Shown piece after piece: positions 1 through 8,708 of a DNA stretch of 64,000 nt (positions are counted from its first letter, which is position 1; the number at the start of each line of letters is the position of its first letter). The notes under the pieces were generated by a model, which was not told the origin of the DNA, searched no databases, and was given only the letters and a program-made list of their open reading frames with translations. Origin of the DNA: Variovorax sp. HW608 (GTDB lineage Bacteria; Pseudomonadota; Gammaproteobacteria; Burkholderiales; Burkholderiaceae_C); the NCBI RefSeq assembly GCF_900090195.1, contig NZ_LT607803.1, forward strand, positions 1,116,001 through 1,180,000. Reading direction: 5' to 3'. The translations under genes were made by a program, and so were the position numbers.

Positions 1-803
1 CCTGGCATGGCCGACGCTTGACGACCTCGGCTGGTTGTGCCCGACGCGGCCGAGGCCAGATTCCTGTCGTGGGGCATAGCGCTTGCGCGACGCTCCCGCA
101 CTGACGCCAGTGCTTGTGCTGTGCGAGCACCGGAAACCTGCGCGTCGGAACTCTTTGGCTCGGCCGTTCCTTCGGTATCTGAAGGACCATGCGTGTCGGA
201 CGGGTGTTCCTCGAATGCCGCCGCTTGCGGCTGAGCCAGTGCAGACGCATCGGCCTGCGTTGCAAGCGCGGCCTCTTGCTGCGATGGTGTCGGCGCGACA
301 TTCTGATCGGTGGTCGCAACGCCTGCAGCCGGCGCTGACGTCAGCAGCGAGCTCTCTGCCGGTGCCGAAAGCGGAGCCTGCAGAGGCCGGATCTGTAGTA
401 CCTCGCGCGGCGCAGCCAAGCTCCTGTTGGCCTTGTGGTGCCAGTACCAGCCCACGAACGTCGCGTTCAGCAGGACAACGCCGATCAGGAGCAGTACGAC
501 GCTCACATCGAGTCCGGCAGGAAGAGCCAGTCGCGCAGTCAACTTCCCCCTTCTGGTTGTGTGCGGTGCGACGAAATACTCGCTCGTCGTCACCGCCCGC
601 ACTCGCACAGGTGGGATCACGTGCGCAGGCAGTTCGACTTCGGGTATCGGCGTTCTTGCAGCTTTTGGCGCCTTTCCCTCGAGCAGGCGCCCATCCGAGG
701 AGATGGCTGGGTTTCGAATGCCGCTGAAGCGCGCTGCGCACCCTCGGCAGTACTTGGCCCCGTCCCGGTTTGCGGTGTGGCACGTCTCGCAGATTTTCGT
801 CAT
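1..803 (-). CDS. Zinc-ribbon, single-pass membrane protein (C-terminus beyond window)
   Basis: An open frame of at least 267 codons runs off the left edge. The N-terminus has a zinc ribbon with Cys5-x2-Cys8 and Cys19-x2-Cys22. A charged linker follows, then one hydrophobic segment at about residues 100-120, then a long Ala/Pro/Ser/Gln-rich region that looks disordered. The likely topology is a cytoplasmic zinc ribbon and a periplasmic low-complexity tail. The ATG at 803 is the first in frame after a stop at 882-884, and no strong ribosome binding site precedes it. Small zinc-ribbon membrane proteins of this shape occur in proteobacteria without a known function. The missing C-terminus could hold a further domain. 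Confidence 0.7.
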   Translation of the reverse strand, partial: MTKICETCHTANRDGAKYCRGCAARFSGIRNPAISSDGRLLEGKAPKAARTPIPEVELPAHVIPPVRVRAVTTSEYFVAPHTTRRGKLTARLALPAGLDVSVVLLLIGVVLLNATFVGWYWHHKANRSLAAPREVLQIRPLQAPLSAPAESSLLTSAPAAGVATTDQNVAPTPSQQEAALATQADASALAQPQAAAFEEHPSDTHGPSDTEGTAEPKSSDAQVSGARTAQALASVRERRASAMPHDRNLASAASGTTSRGRQASAMP

Positions 804-1368
804 GGCAATGAGCGTGGCAGCGAGCGGGTGGAGTACCAGGAATGAGTCAGCGGTCTGATCGGACCGCTTTCCTGGATGTAGTCAGCGAGAGCTATGTGGT
901 CGGCCGGCCCCTTTGCTGACGACATCCAACCGGCGGGATGCGCTACATCAAAACCACTCGGCGAGGGCGCCGATCAAAACCCAGGTTCGCGCGGTGAAGC
1001 TCTTCGAGATCGGTGGAGACAAGTACGTCGGTCACTTTGATTCCCCTTGTTCATATGCTTGTACGAGGCGTGCAGCTCGGTGAGGCGCTGTACGAACGGG
1101 GTGCGCAGGCCGCTCCTTCTTCCAGTTATCTCCAAGACCGGCTGCTGAACCGGCGGAGTGTCGCTACGTGCAGGGGCGTAGTGCCGCTCAACCAGGCTGC
1201 GTGACCATATGTGAACAACGAAGAGAAATAAATTGAGCGTTCGACTTATTTACCAATCTGAGCGTCAGTGATACTTTTGGCCTATTTTGCTTGGGACATG
1301 GTGCGAAGTCGTTGTCGGCCCAGTACCAGCGCTTGAAAATAGTCTCGGGGTTTCGGAGGAGGGTCATC
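804..1368. other. Non-coding stretch, no convincing gene
   Basis: About 565 bases separate the leftward zinc-ribbon gene from the rightward lipoprotein gene. Short open frames exist on both strands, for example a 63-codon frame at 1013-1204 and a 30-codon frame on the minus strand in the same area. None has a good ribosome binding site together with protein-like composition. The part at about 1200-1290 is clearly richer in A and T than its surroundings and could hold the lipoprotein promoter. I see no repeat or RNA gene in it. Confidence 0.5.
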
Positions 1369-1662
1369 ATGAAAGTCCTCGCATTGCTCTGTTTGACAGC
1401 GCTCGCAGGGTGCGCCCCCGTGAGCCCACAAAAGGCCGCGCCTCAAGACGCTGCGATACAGAACGCGATCCAGAGTGGCCAGCAGTCCTACCAGCAAAAG
1501 GCAAACACCTATCAAGCCCGGCCTGCGCTCGTCCCCAGCGGGGGCGGCACTTACGCACCCACTGGAAATACTCAGAAGAAGCAGATGATGGTCTGTCGCT
1601 ATGGTGGCGCGTCCCAATACCTGATCATTCCAGCGGACCAAGTCTGCCCTAGCCGTCCATAG
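1369..1662 (+). CDS. Small lipoprotein, unknown function
   Basis: This encodes a 97-residue protein. It opens with a short lipoprotein signal peptide whose lipobox reads Leu-Ala-Gly-Cys, with Cys at about residue 15. The mature protein should therefore be lipid-anchored in the envelope. The rest is rich in Gln, Ala and Pro up to about residue 70, then has a short conserved-looking tail with two cysteines that could pair. The start at 1369 is chosen over an in-frame ATG at 1291 because a strong GGAGGA site lies just upstream at 1355-1360 and the signal peptide begins there. The function is not known. Confidence 0.75.
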   Translation: MKVLALLCLTALAGCAPVSPQKAAPQDAAIQNAIQSGQQSYQQKANTYQARPALVPSGGGTYAPTGNTQKKQMMVCRYGGASQYLIIPADQVCPSRP

Positions 1663-1735
1663 AGGCGGGAATTCCGAAGCGGACGATTGAGCCCCGCCAC
1701 TTCCAATCCAACCTCGATCGTGGCACGCTCATCGA

Positions 1736-2302
<567 letters not shown>

Positions 2303-2332
2303 CCAGAAGCTGCCCCTATGCGCGGCCACGCA

Positions 2333-2725
2333 CTATCTGCAATCGCTTGGCCCTGTGGCGGCGTCGTCGATCCAGATTCCATCTTCGTCAGCCACGGAGA
2401 AGACAACAGTCACCCCTCGTTCCCGGAAAAACTTCATGTCCCGGTCGAAGCAATAGAGGTTTCGCTTGACCTCCCGATGGTGGGCCTTCTGCTCCTCGGT
2501 CCATTCCTTGGCGAGCAAGTGCGACGCCACCCCGTAGGTAAGCCGCCGCCCGGGTCCAGCGGTGACCGAGACAATCAGCGCGCTTGCGTTTCCCAGGGGC
2601 AACCTGAGGCTCAGTTCGCGGGCAATGCCTTCCAACTGCCGTTGGACTTCGGCATCGGAAACTGCGACCTCGTTCGTGGAGAACGCGAGCGCAGCCATGG
2701 CCAAGAGCGCCTCGTTTTGATTCAT
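2333..2725 (-). CDS. Hypothetical protein
   Basis: This is a 130-residue protein that I do not recognise. It is soluble and mixed alpha/beta in look, with a helical N-terminus of about 35 residues, then a part rich in aromatic and charged residues (about 75-110), and an acidic end. It lies 36 bases downstream of the acetyl-CoA synthetase gene on the same strand, so it may be read from the same transcript. Codon use fits the neighbours. No signal peptide or membrane segment is visible. Confidence 0.6.
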   Translation of the reverse strand: MNQNEALLAMAALAFSTNEVAVSDAEVQRQLEGIARELSLRLPLGNASALIVSVTAGPGRRLTYGVASHLLAKEWTEEQKAHHREVKRNLYCFDRDMKFFRERGVTVVFSVADEDGIWIDDAATGPSDCR

Positions 2726-2761
2726 ATCAGGCCCCGATTGCCCCGCACGGGCGTAGCAGGC

Positions 2762-4804
2762 CTACTTGACCAGCCCCTTGATCGTGTCCACGACCTCCGG
2801 ATTGGCAAGCGTGGAGACATCACCAGCGTCCTGGCCATTCGAGATCGCGGCAAGCACACGACGCATGATCTTCCCTGAACGCGTCTTGGGCATGTCCGGG
2901 ACCATGATGACGTGGCGCGGCCGCGCGATGGCGCCGATTTCGGACACCACCGACGCCACCACCTTGCTCGCGATCTCATCGGATGCCGCCAGGCCGGGTT
3001 TCAGTGAAACATAGAGATCGGGCACCTTGCCCTTGACCTGGTCGGTGACCGGAACGACTGCGGCCTCGACCACTTCGGGCACCAGCAGCGCGGCCGACTC
3101 AAGTTCCTTCGTGCCGAGCCGGTGCCCGGCCACATTGATCACATCGTCGATCCGCCCGAGGATGCGGTAGTAGCCGTCCGCCGCCTGTACGGCGCCGTCG
3201 CCGGCCATATAGGGCCAATCGCGCCAGTCCTTGCTCTGGGGATCCCTGCAAAAGCGCGAGTAATACTGGCGTACATAGCGCTCCGGGTCCTTCCAGATGG
3301 TCTGAAAAGCGCCGGGCCAGGGGTTGCGGATGCAGATGTTGCCCGCCTTGCCCGAGCCGCTGGCCAGCTCATTGCCTTGGTCGTCGTAGATCACCGGATG
3401 AATGCCGGGGATGGCGGGTCCGGTGCTGCCAGGCTTCATCGGGTGGATCCCGGGCACGGTGCTGCAAAGAAATCCGCCGTTCTCGGTTTGCCACCAGGTG
3501 TCCACGATCACCGCTTCGCCCCTGCCGACGACACCGTGGTACCACTTCCAGACCTCGGGTTCGATCGGCTCGCCCACGGTGGTCATGTGCTTGAAGTGGT
3601 AGTGGTACTTCGCGGGCTCGTCGGGCCCGCTGCGCCGCAGCGCGCGTATGGCCGTCGGTGAGGTGTGGAAGATATTGACGTCGAGGGTCTCGGCTATGCG
3701 CCAGGGACGCCCGGCGTCCGGATGGGTAGGGACCCCTTCGTACACGACGGTCGAAGCGGCGAGGGCCAACGGGCCGTAGACGATGTAGGAGTGACCCGTG
3801 ATCCAGCCGATGTCCGCCATGCACCAGTACACGTCTTCGGGATGGATGTCCTGGATGTACTTCGAGGTCCAGGTGACATAGGCCAGGTAGCCGCCGATGG
3901 AATGTTGGCAGCCCTTGGGCCGCCCCGTGGTGCCGCTCGTGTACATGAGGAAGAGCGGCGCCTCCGCCGGCATTGGCACGGGGTCGACGCGTTGGCCGCG
4001 GAACTTCGGCAGCAGGTCATTGACGATGAAGTCGCGCCCCCCGATGAGCTTCGTGGGACTCGAATACCGGCCCGGATGACGCTGCCAGATCAGCACCTTT
4101 TCCAGCTGGTGCTTGTCCTGCTCTGCAGCGAGAACCGCCACATCGGCCTTCTCCTTGTGATCGAGCAGCTGGCCGACCCGGTAATACGCGTCCATCGTGA
4201 TCAGCACGCGGCTCTCGGAATCCGAGATGCGGCTGCCGCAGGCCTTGCCGCTGAACCCGCTGAACACCTGGGAGTGGATCACACCGAGCCGGGCGCAGGC
4301 GAGCATCGTGATCGGCAGCTCCGCCACCATCGGCATGTGCAGGGTCACGCGGTCGCCCGCCTTCAGGCCGCAGAAGTCGCGCAACAGGGCCGCCAGTTCG
4401 TTGACGCGAACGAAGAGCTCCTGGTACGTGATGTGTTGAATCGCTTCGCTCTCCGGCTCGGGCACGAAGTGGATCGCTGTCTTGTTCTTGTGCTGGACGA
4501 GGTGGCGGTCCAGGCAGTTGTGACAGGCGTTGATCCGGCCCCCGACGAACCAGCGCCAGAACGGGGGATGGCTGGTATCGAGTGTCGTCTCCCAGTATTT
4601 GAACCAGTCAAGCAGGTCCGCGAACTCCTTGTAGCACTCGGGAAAGCGGTCGGGGGCAAAGCGCTCGAAGATCGCCCCATCGGTCAAATTGGCCTGCGCG
4701 ATGAAGCGGTTCGGCGGCGGGATCAGTGCCTCTTCCCGCCAATGAACGGCGATCTGGGCCTCCGAGACGTCTGCTGCTGGGGGTGACAAAGGGTCTTTCG
4801 ACAT
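2762..4804 (-). CDS. acs: Acetyl-CoA synthetase (acetate-CoA ligase)
   Basis: This 680-residue protein of the ANL adenylating superfamily makes acetyl-CoA from acetate, ATP and CoA by way of acetyl-AMP. Visible motifs are the P-loop-like YTSGTTGRPKG at 288-298, TWWQTENGG at 436-444, where the Trp pair narrows the acyl pocket to acetate, and the C-terminal KTRSGKIMRR at 640-649. Lys645 is the catalytic lysine, which in this family is also the site of reversible acetylation. The length is close to that of E. coli Acs (652). Some segments, such as the one after residue 400, differ from the enterobacterial enzyme, so a propionate preference cannot be excluded. It diverges from the ACT-domain gene across 257 bases. 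Confidence 0.9.
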   Translation of the reverse strand: MSKDPLSPPAADVSEAQIAVHWREEALIPPPNRFIAQANLTDGAIFERFAPDRFPECYKEFADLLDWFKYWETTLDTSHPPFWRWFVGGRINACHNCLDRHLVQHKNKTAIHFVPEPESEAIQHITYQELFVRVNELAALLRDFCGLKAGDRVTLHMPMVAELPITMLACARLGVIHSQVFSGFSGKACGSRISDSESRVLITMDAYYRVGQLLDHKEKADVAVLAAEQDKHQLEKVLIWQRHPGRYSSPTKLIGGRDFIVNDLLPKFRGQRVDPVPMPAEAPLFLMYTSGTTGRPKGCQHSIGGYLAYVTWTSKYIQDIHPEDVYWCMADIGWITGHSYIVYGPLALAASTVVYEGVPTHPDAGRPWRIAETLDVNIFHTSPTAIRALRRSGPDEPAKYHYHFKHMTTVGEPIEPEVWKWYHGVVGRGEAVIVDTWWQTENGGFLCSTVPGIHPMKPGSTGPAIPGIHPVIYDDQGNELASGSGKAGNICIRNPWPGAFQTIWKDPERYVRQYYSRFCRDPQSKDWRDWPYMAGDGAVQAADGYYRILGRIDDVINVAGHRLGTKELESAALLVPEVVEAAVVPVTDQVKGKVPDLYVSLKPGLAASDEIASKVVASVVSEIGAIARPRHVIMVPDMPKTRSGKIMRRVLAAISNGQDAGDVSTLANPEVVDTIKGLVK

Positions 4805-5061
4805 AGCCCGTACTCCTCAGTTGCCGCGAGACTTCGCCGCGGGCAACTCCGAACCCAGGTCTCCCGCGGCCGAAACGGCGCAAGCACCGCCTCGATGAAT
4901 GGCTCGCCAAAGGATATTAGGCCTCGGCCCTGTGCATTGCCAGACCAGGGCGTCCGAAATCCTCCCACAGGCCAATGCAGGGGGCTGTCCGCGTTTGCTC
5001 GCGAACCGCTCGCGATCTATATTCTCATCCGGGTATTCGTGTTGCCGAAAGGAGATCTGCC

Positions 5062-5484
5062 ATGGATCTTCTCGTCGAATCCGTGGACGTCTGGGCTGCA
5101 TCCGTTCCGGACCAGCCCGGCGGCGTGGCTCAGGTGCTGACGGTCCTGCGCGAGGCCGGGGCGGACCTGCAATTCATCATCGCGCGCAGAGCTCCGGAGG
5201 AGCCCGGCAAGGGGGTCGTGTTCGTTACACCACTGCAGGGCGACGCCGAGATCAGGGCCGCCGCCTTGGTGGGTTTCAATGTCACCCGGCGTCTGCACTG
5301 CGTGCGGCTGATAGGCGCCGATCGGCCTGGAGTTGCCGCGGCGTTGACGCAGAAGCTGGCAGATGGTGGCATCAATCTCAGCGGGTTCTCGGCCTCCGTC
5401 ATCGGCAAGCAGTTCGTTGCCTATGTGGGACTGGACTCATTGGCCGATGCCAACAAGGCAATGGAAATCCTCCAGCAGCCCTGA
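5062..5484 (+). CDS. ACT-domain protein, tandem ACT
   Basis: This 140-residue protein consists of little more than two ACT-type modules, at about residues 5-65 and 70-138. Each starts with a DxPGxx or DRPGxA turn (D17-Q-P-G and D-R-P-G near residue 90). Such stand-alone double-ACT proteins are thought to bind amino acids or other small ligands and sense metabolite level. The ATG at 5062 is chosen because an AAAGGAGA site lies just before it and the first ACT strand begins right after it. It is transcribed away from acs. Confidence 0.8.
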   Translation: MDLLVESVDVWAASVPDQPGGVAQVLTVLREAGADLQFIIARRAPEEPGKGVVFVTPLQGDAEIRAAALVGFNVTRRLHCVRLIGADRPGVAAALTQKLADGGINLSGFSASVIGKQFVAYVGLDSLADANKAMEILQQP

Positions 5485-5510
5485 TCCCGGCCCGCCGAAC
5501 CAGCGGACCG

Positions 5511-5747
5511 TCAGCTTCCGGTGACCCAGCGCTTCCACCAGGGGCGTGGCGGCTCCGGCGGCTTCATCGCGAGTTCCTGGAGCTGGCTGGTCCTCTGTCG
5601 CCTGCGCAGTTCGACTTCCAGCGCGTGCGCCACGCCGTAGGCCGACTTGTCGCCGCGCGAGGCACGCGCGCGCCAGCCTTGGGCATAGGCAATCAGTTCC
5701 TCTTCGCCGAGGCTCGCGAGTTCTTCATGGGAGGGGACGGCAGACAT
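5511..5747 (-). CDS. Small hypothetical protein
   Basis: This is a 78-residue soluble protein that is acidic at its N-terminus and basic at its C-terminus. It has helices at about 5-25 and 30-55 and ends in a Pro/Trp/Lys/Arg-rich tail. The start at 5747 is preferred because the frame upstream (to 5837) has a composition unlike a protein. The ribosome binding site is weak. It is convergent with the ACT-domain gene and overlaps nothing. I cannot assign a function. Confidence 0.5.
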   Translation of the reverse strand: MSAVPSHEELASLGEEELIAYAQGWRARASRGDKSAYGVAHALEVELRRRQRTSQLQELAMKPPEPPRPWWKRWVTGS

Positions 5748-5920
5748 GGGCTCGACCAGTAGCGGGAATTTTCGGAGCAATTGACCAGAATCTACACGAC
5801 CGCGCGGCCAAGAGCTTCCTCCGTGACGAAATGCCATGGATGCGCAGGACGAGGTCCCGCTCCACGGGCGCCCCGCTATGCTCCTGCGGCATTCGTCCCC
5901 GCATCGAACGGAACACCGCC

Positions 5921-6683
5921 TTGCAACACGATCTCCACCTCGACGGCTACGTCAGCTTCACGATCGCGATCCTGCTGCTCTTCGTCGGCAAGGCATGCAC
6001 CCGGGGCTTCGAACTGTTGCGGCGCTACAGCATCCCGGAGGCGGTCATGGGCGGGCTGGTCTGCATCGCCGTGGTCAGCGCGCTGTATCTCGGCATCGGG
6101 CTGAAGGTCGATTTCCAGCTCGGCGTGCGCGACGACCTGCTGCTGTATTTCTTCGCGGCGATCGGCCTGGGCTCCGATGTACGGACCCTGCGCCAGGGCG
6201 GCCGGCCGCTCGTGGTGCTGGTGGCGCTTTCGAGCGGATTCATCGTGCTGCAGAACCTCGTCGGCATGGCGATGGCGAGCGCGTTCGGGCTCGATCACCG
6301 CGCCGGCCTGCTGACCGGCTCGATCGCGCTGACCGGCGGCGTGGGCACCACGCTCGCATGGGCGCCGCATTTCGCGCGCGAGCTCGGCATCGCCAACGCC
6401 GAGACCCTCGGCCTCGCCAGCAACATGGCGGGGCTGATCGCGGCCTGCGCGGTCGGCGGCCCCATCGCGGCCTTCCTGCTGCGCCGCTACCGCCTCGTGT
6501 CGTCGGCCGAGGCAGTGCTCCCACCCGGCGGGCACTACGAGGACGAGGAGCGCGCCCGCCTCGACTACAACAGCGTGCTGATGGCGCTGCGCCGCGCCGC
6601 GGGCGTTCATCATGGTGCCGCTGGTTTGCGGCTTCTTCATCGACCTGGTGAACGCCTTCGTGATCGGGCTCATGGCCCGCTGA
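5921..6683 (+). pseudogene. gltS: Broken sodium/glutamate symporter gene (gltS remnant)
   Basis: From a probable TTG start at 5921 the frame encodes the first half of a GltS-type Na+/glutamate symporter. Hydrophobic helices, the IPEAVMGGL motif and the Gly-rich LTGGVGTT segment are all present, up to about residue 225 at 6585. The next bases, in a different frame (6603-6683), encode AFIMVPLVCGFFIDLVNAF, which is the extreme C-terminus of the same family. Compared with E. coli GltS (401 residues), some 140-150 central residues are missing and the two parts are out of frame. The seam lies in the GC-rich stretch at about 6585-6602. The product cannot be a working transporter. Confidence 0.8.
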
Positions 6684-6696
6684 ATCCGCTGAACCG

Positions 6697-7143
6697 TCAG
6701 AGAAACGCCGGGAGCTCCAGTGCCGCCGCCTTGAGCAGCTCGAACTCTTCATCGACCAGGTGGATCGCCTCGGTGTCGAAGTGCGAGATCGTGCCCCACA
6801 CATCGCCGTCCGGCGTCATCAGGGGGACGCTGTGGTAGGACACGACGACGCCCCGGTAGGGATGCTCGCGCAGCCTCTCGTCCACGGCCGAGTTGTCGGT
6901 GCGGAACGAACCGTCGCGCAGCGCGAATTGGCAGAAGCTCACTTCGAACGGCACGGCGAGCAGGTAGGCGGGCGGCGCCGCGCCCTTCTTGTCGAAGAGG
7001 AACTCGTTGCGCAGGAGCGCCCCCTCGAAGCGGTAGATCGCACTGAACCGGTGCGGCACGCCCGAGTTGAGCCAGGCGAGCGCCTCTTCGACACCGGCGC
7101 TTCGCAAGACATCCCGAAAGGCCTCGACGCTGCGTAGGAGCAT
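6697..7143 (-). CDS. GAF-domain protein
   Basis: This 148-residue protein is essentially one GAF module: an N-terminal helix, the strand FSAIYRFEGALL at about 33-44, a long insert with FCQFALRDGSF, and the late strands VSYHSVPLMTPDGDVWGTISHFD at about 100-123, followed by a closing helix. GAF domains bind small ligands, haem or cyclic nucleotides. Without an attached output domain the protein is probably a small sensor or partner protein. It is convergent with the gltS remnant and lies 64 bases downstream of the flavodoxin-like gene on the same strand. Confidence 0.8.
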   Translation of the reverse strand: MLLRSVEAFRDVLRSAGVEEALAWLNSGVPHRFSAIYRFEGALLRNEFLFDKKGAAPPAYLLAVPFEVSFCQFALRDGSFRTDNSAVDERLREHPYRGVVVSYHSVPLMTPDGDVWGTISHFDTEAIHLVDEEFELLKAAALELPAFL

Positions 7144-7207
7144 GCGGACAGTCTACGCCGGGCCGGTGACGCGAAGATGGCGCGCACACCAACTGAAGCA
7201 ATTCGCT

Positions 7208-8278
7208 TCACTTGGGCCGCGGCTGCCTGAGCTTCTGGCCCGGCGTCTCGAGCTTTCCGGCGCGCAGCAGCGCCACCGAATCCGCGACCGCGCGCGCGAC
7301 ATTGCGTACTTCCTCCTGCATCGGCGCGTCGGCGTCGAGCGCCTCGTGGCTGGTGGCGTACGGCGCGTAGTAGCCCACGTAGCGGTCCAGCCTGGCGCGC
7401 ACGCCGGCATCGACCAGACCCATCCAGTCCAGCCAGTCGCCGAGGTTGCGCCGCAGGTCCTCGACACCGGCCACGTCTCCATGCACCACGAGCCCGTAGA
7501 CGCGGCCCGCGAGATGCTTGGGATAGTCCCATCCCCTCATTTCGAGCGCCTTGGCTTCCTCGGCGTTCTTGCCATGGGTGGTGGTCGGATCGGGGTTGCC
7601 GCCGTCGGCGCAGACCAGCCGGTCCATCATGAGCTTGAGCGGACTCGCGGCCTGGTACCAGTGCGTGGGCGTGAACAGGATGATCCCGTGCGCGGCGACC
7701 CAGCGCTCGTAGATCTCGTTCATCCAGTCGCCGGTCTGGTTCAGCGCATGGTTGGGGTAGCAGTTGCACGGCCAGTGGCACAGCGGCATCGCGGTCGAGA
7801 CGCAGCCCTTGCAGGGGTGGATCTTGCGCGCGTAGTCCGAGGCGAGCAGGCTCAGGTCCAGCACATCGCACTCGAGGCCCGGCGCATCGAGCTGCGACTT
7901 CGCGAGCTGCAGCATGCGCCAGGTCTTCGACATCTCGCCGGGGCAGGTCCCGTCGTTGCGCGGCGACGCATTGATGAGCAGCACGCGCGATGGCGTGGCC
8001 GCGTCGCTCCACGCGTCCTGCGCCTTGCGCAGCCGCGCCCGGGTGTCGAGCCATTCAGCGGACAGCTCGTATTCGGGGTCCGCGAAGCCTTCGCCGGCCT
8101 TGCGGGTCACGGGCGACTTGCGCTCCTCCTTGTAGGCCGTCCATGCGATGTCCTCGAGCCGGTCGAGCGCCTCGCGCTCCGCGGCGAAGGCCGGATCGAA
8201 GAACGGCTGCGCGAAGCGCACATGAAACGCTTCACGCGACATCCGGTCGGGCGCCTGGCCCTTTCGCACGCTGGTCAT
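7208..8278 (-). CDS. NADPH-dependent FMN reductase / flavodoxin-family oxidoreductase
   Basis: In this 356-residue protein an N-terminal helical part of about 95 residues precedes a flavodoxin-like fold. The FMN phosphate loop is seen as LLINASPRNDG at 100-110. A Cys-rich segment with HPCKGC and, shortly after, CHWPCNC is typical of iron-sulfur-flavin-like members, although the ligands here do not give an obvious cluster motif. The phrase FTPTHWYQAASPLKLMMDR corresponds to the conserved flavin-side loop. The substrate is unknown, and quinone or nitro-group reduction are options seen in the family. It is probably co-transcribed with the GAF gene. Confidence 0.75.
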   Translation of the reverse strand: MTSVRKGQAPDRMSREAFHVRFAQPFFDPAFAAEREALDRLEDIAWTAYKEERKSPVTRKAGEGFADPEYELSAEWLDTRARLRKAQDAWSDAATPSRVLLINASPRNDGTCPGEMSKTWRMLQLAKSQLDAPGLECDVLDLSLLASDYARKIHPCKGCVSTAMPLCHWPCNCYPNHALNQTGDWMNEIYERWVAAHGIILFTPTHWYQAASPLKLMMDRLVCADGGNPDPTTTHGKNAEEAKALEMRGWDYPKHLAGRVYGLVVHGDVAGVEDLRRNLGDWLDWMGLVDAGVRARLDRYVGYYAPYATSHEALDADAPMQEEVRNVARAVADSVALLRAGKLETPGQKLRQPRPK

Positions 8279-8466
8279 GCCGCCAAGCTAGCCGGCCTTC
8301 GGCGCGATGCGCGCAGGCCACAAGGCACGATTCGGCGTAGGCCAACATCCCGATGCACCGGGCTCCCCGGACGGGCGCAGGATTCCGCCGACAGCCGCTC
8401 CGGACATTGACCCTGCCTGCGGCAGGCGGCAGCATGCAAGCGTCGGGCTTTTCGATGGAGACCACG

Positions 8467-8688
8467 ATGAACACCACCAACACCCGCCCGCCCCCGCTGA
8501 ACCCCGACGAGCTCAACGAAGAGCCGGAGCTGACCTTCGAGGAGTCGGTGCCGCTGGACGGTCCCGATCCCGAAGGCGAACGGATGATCGATGAGCTCGG
8601 CCAGGAGCGGCGGCGCAGGCAGGCCGAGCAGGCGCCGCCCCGGCCCGCCGAGGGCGAGCCGATGCCGGAGCAGTTTCCTGCGAGCTGA
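8467..8688 (+). CDS. Small acidic hypothetical protein
   Basis: This 73-residue protein is very rich in Glu, Pro and Asp, with a short basic patch at about 48-52, and no cysteine, membrane segment or signal peptide. It is probably disordered. The ATG at 8467 is chosen because GGAG sits 7 bases upstream (8457-8460); in-frame ATGs at 8353 and 8455 lack this. It lies between two leftward genes and is transcribed alone. Function unknown. Confidence 0.6.
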   Translation: MNTTNTRPPPLNPDELNEEPELTFEESVPLDGPDPEGERMIDELGQERRRRQAEQAPPRPAEGEPMPEQFPAS

Positions 8689-8708
8689 GGCCGGACGCGA
8701 TCGGCCGG

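Noticed and set aside
1013..1204. 63-codon frame in the non-coding stretch
   Set aside because: No ribosome binding site, no signal peptide or motif; chance frame.
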